This document shows positions 6,302-7,945 of a stretch of 7,945 nucleotides of DNA, one piece after another. Source of the stretch: an uncultured Mycoplasmatota bacterium (GTDB lineage Bacteria > Bacillota_I > Bacilli_A > RF39 > UBA660); NCBI GenBank assembly GCA_947296775.1, contig CAMYRF010000031.1, positions 1 to 7,945 of the forward strand, written 5' to 3'. Position 1 is the first letter of the stretch, and each line of letters opens with the position of its first letter. Both the position numbers and the translations under genes were made by a program. The notes beneath the pieces are model-generated. The model was given only the letters and a program-made list of their open reading frames with translations. It searched no databases and was not told where the DNA came from.

Positions 6302-6307
6302 AAAAAT

Positions 6308-7945
6308 ATGTTCAATAGTTTTGAAGAAGAAGCCAGAAAAGTATTAATAGTAGCTAAAAGTGAAATGATAAATCTAAATCATCCTTATGTATCCTCAGAA
6401 CATCTTTTACTTGCAATATTAAAAGGAGATAATGAAATAACTGAAAGACTAAAAGAATATGATTTGGACTATAAAACATTTAAAACAGAAATAATCAAAA
6501 CCATAGGAAAAGGAACAAAACCAAGCGAGTTTTTCCTATACACACCGCTTTTAAAAAGAATAATAGAAAATGCAGGATTAGACGCCAAAGAAAATAATAA
6601 TGGAACCGTAACCATTAATCATTTATTTTCCAGTTTATTAGAAGAAGGAGAAGGCGTAGCTATCAGAGTGTTAATAGGAATGAACATTGATATAGATGAT
6701 TTATATAACGACTTTACATATAAACTAACAAATAAAAAAGGAAACAAAAAACTCCTACTAGAAGAACTAGGCGTTGATTTAAATAAAAAAGCCTTAAACG
6801 GTAACCTCGATCCTGTAACTGGAAGAGAAACAGAAATAAAAAGAGTACTAGAAATATTATCAAGAAGAACAAAAAACAATCCATTATTAATTGGTGATGC
6901 TGGAGTAGGAAAAACAGCTATCGTTGAAGAATTAGCTAGAATGATAGTAAATGGCGATGTTCCAATCTCATTAAAAAACAAAAGAATTATTGGGCTAGAT
7001 ATGGGAGCCTGCGTAGCTGGAACAAAATATCGTGGAGAATTTGAAGAAAGAATGCAAAAAATCTTAAAAGAAATCGAAGAAAACGACGATCTAATTTTAT
7101 TTATAGATGAGGTTCATACCCTAGTAGGGGCAGGAGGCGCTGAAGGTGCAATCGACGCTTCCAATATCTTTAAACCCGCTTTAGCAAGAGGAAAACTAAG
7201 GTGTATAGGTGCCACAACAACTGATGAATATAAAAAGTATATTGCCAAAGACACAGCCTTAGAAAGAAGATTTCAAAAAGTAACTATTGAAGCACCAACC
7301 AAAGATCAAACAAAAGATATTCTAACCAATTTAAAAGATATATATCAGTCCTACCACAACGTCACAATAGAAGAAGAGATAATAGATCTAATAATAAATC
7401 TATCAGAAAAATACATATATAACCGAAATCAACCAGATAAATCAATAGATATTTTAGATGAAGTATGCGCTAAAGCAAGCTTAAAAGAAAATAAAAACAT
7501 GAGTTTATATAAGGAATATAATAAAAATTTAAAAGAAATAATAACAAGAAAAAAAGAGGCAATAATAAATAACGATTTTGTAAAAGCCTCGGAATATAAA
7601 AACGAAGAATTCAAACTAATGAATGAAATAAACAACTTAGAACTCACGCTTTATAAAAAGAAACCAAAAAAAGTAACAAAAGTTGATGTTGCAGGTGTTG
7701 TTAACAGTAAAACAGGAATACCTATTTACGAATTATTAAATGAAAAGAAAACAATCATTAAACAAACAGAAAAAATCATCAAAGAAAAGCTTATAGGTCA
7801 AGATGAAGCAGTTAAAAAAGTAGCAAACATCGCAAAAAAAATAAAACTAGGATTAAACGATAAATGTTATTCATGTCTATTTTGTGGTCCTTCAGGGGTA
7901 GGAAAAACCGAACTTGCTAAAGTTTTCGGAGAAAATTTAGTAGGT
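6308..7945 (+). CDS. clpC: ClpC-type AAA+ unfoldase, ATP-dependent protease subunit (3' partial)
   Basis: The first 546 residues are visible; the frame is open to the window edge. The N-domain (1-145) has the ClpC two-repeat pattern, including HPYVSSEHLLLAIL (25-38). ATPase domain 1 has Walker A GDAGVGKT (196-203), pore loop GTKYRGEF (238-245), Walker B LILFIDEVH (D267, E268) and arginine finger LERRF (318-322). A short middle domain at about 400-450 carries a UVR-like helix pair (KKEAIINNDFVKASEYKNEE). ATPase domain 2 begins with LIGQDEAV and Walker A GPSGVGKT (527-534). The short UVR-bearing middle domain and the lack of an N-terminal zinc finger favour ClpC over ClpB or ClpE. It would unfold substrates and feed ClpP; the ClpP-binding loop lies beyond the edge. 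Odd points: three Cys (520, 523, 526) just before the second Walker A, in a segment about three residues shorter than usual, and Ala in place of Pro in the first (GDAGVGKT versus GEPGVGKT). No ctsR, mcsA or mcsB lies upstream. Confidence 0.92.
   Translation, partial: MFNSFEEEARKVLIVAKSEMINLNHPYVSSEHLLLAILKGDNEITERLKEYDLDYKTFKTEIIKTIGKGTKPSEFFLYTPLLKRIIENAGLDAKENNNGTVTINHLFSSLLEEGEGVAIRVLIGMNIDIDDLYNDFTYKLTNKKGNKKLLLEELGVDLNKKALNGNLDPVTGRETEIKRVLEILSRRTKNNPLLIGDAGVGKTAIVEELARMIVNGDVPISLKNKRIIGLDMGACVAGTKYRGEFEERMQKILKEIEENDDLILFIDEVHTLVGAGGAEGAIDASNIFKPALARGKLRCIGATTTDEYKKYIAKDTALERRFQKVTIEAPTKDQTKDILTNLKDIYQSYHNVTIEEEIIDLIINLSEKYIYNRNQPDKSIDILDEVCAKASLKENKNMSLYKEYNKNLKEIITRKKEAIINNDFVKASEYKNEEFKLMNEINNLELTLYKKKPKKVTKVDVAGVVNSKTGIPIYELLNEKKTIIKQTEKIIKEKLIGQDEAVKKVANIAKKIKLGLNDKCYSCLFCGPSGVGKTELAKVFGENLVG

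Noticed and set aside
6619..7647. Two - strand open frames (6619-6981 and 7429-7647) opposite clpC
   Set aside because: The + strand encodes continuous ClpC domains through both stretches; the - strand products are Ser/Phe/Leu-rich and match nothing.
1..7945. Mycoplasma-type genetic code (TGA = Trp), suggested by low GC
   Set aside because: All Trp codons are TGG and no TGA occurs in frame in any gene; a code-4 genome this AT-rich would use TGA heavily. No gene ends in TGA either, so the point is strong but not absolute.
6308..7945. ClpB or ClpE identity for the AAA+ protein
   Set aside because: ClpB has a middle coiled coil of well over 100 residues and ClpE has an N-terminal zinc finger; here the middle domain is about 50 residues with a UVR-like motif, and the N-domain is ClpC-like.

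Overview
The window reads as chromosome from a low-GC, AT-rich Firmicutes/Bacilli-type bacterium with a peptidoglycan wall. This rests on strong purine-rich Shine-Dalgarno sites (AGGTGG, AGGTGA, AAAGGAG), short hairpin terminators, a Cse60-like sporulation-family protein, a YtgP-type MurJ lipid II flippase and a ClpC chaperone. Every supported gene lies on the + strand. Trp is written TGG and no gene contains an in-frame TGA, so the standard bacterial code fits better than the mollicute code 4. An uncultured gut Bacilli lineage is a plausible source, but that is inference.

Layout. (1) Bases 1-1347 hold the 3' part of a surface or secreted protein: a right-handed beta-helix built from Gly/Asn-rich repeats, followed by a C-terminal ricin-type beta-trefoil lectin domain. 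A hairpin terminator follows. (2) Bases 1429-3311 hold a two-gene unit. It encodes a YgjP/DUF45-type zinc metallopeptidase, then a secreted coiled-coil M23 (LytM-type) peptidoglycan hydrolase, ending in a GAAA-loop terminator. (3) Bases 3388-6205 hold a three-gene unit: a 56-residue Cse60-family protein, MurJ, and an unrecognised five-helix membrane protein with an acidic cytoplasmic tail, again ending in a terminator. (4) From 6308 to the right edge is clpC, cut off just after the Walker A motif of its second ATPase domain.

How the genes fit together. Regions 2 and 3 are largely cell-envelope genes. MurJ moves lipid II outward, the M23 enzyme probably cuts peptidoglycan during growth or division, and the unknown membrane protein is translated with MurJ. 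ClpC is a protein quality-control ATPase with its own transcription start and none of its usual ctsR-mcsA-mcsB neighbours in view. The lectin protein is probably an accessory adhesin; its codon use differs somewhat from the rest.

I see no mobile element, CRISPR array, tRNA, rRNA or phage gene, and no convincing new multi-gene system. The points most worth a second look are the Cys-x-x-Cys-x-x-Cys run before the second ClpC Walker A motif, the hidden cse60-like gene with an internal hairpin just ahead of murJ, the unknown MurJ-linked membrane protein, and the beta-helix/lectin fusion. There is no gene-free stretch longer than about 105 bases.
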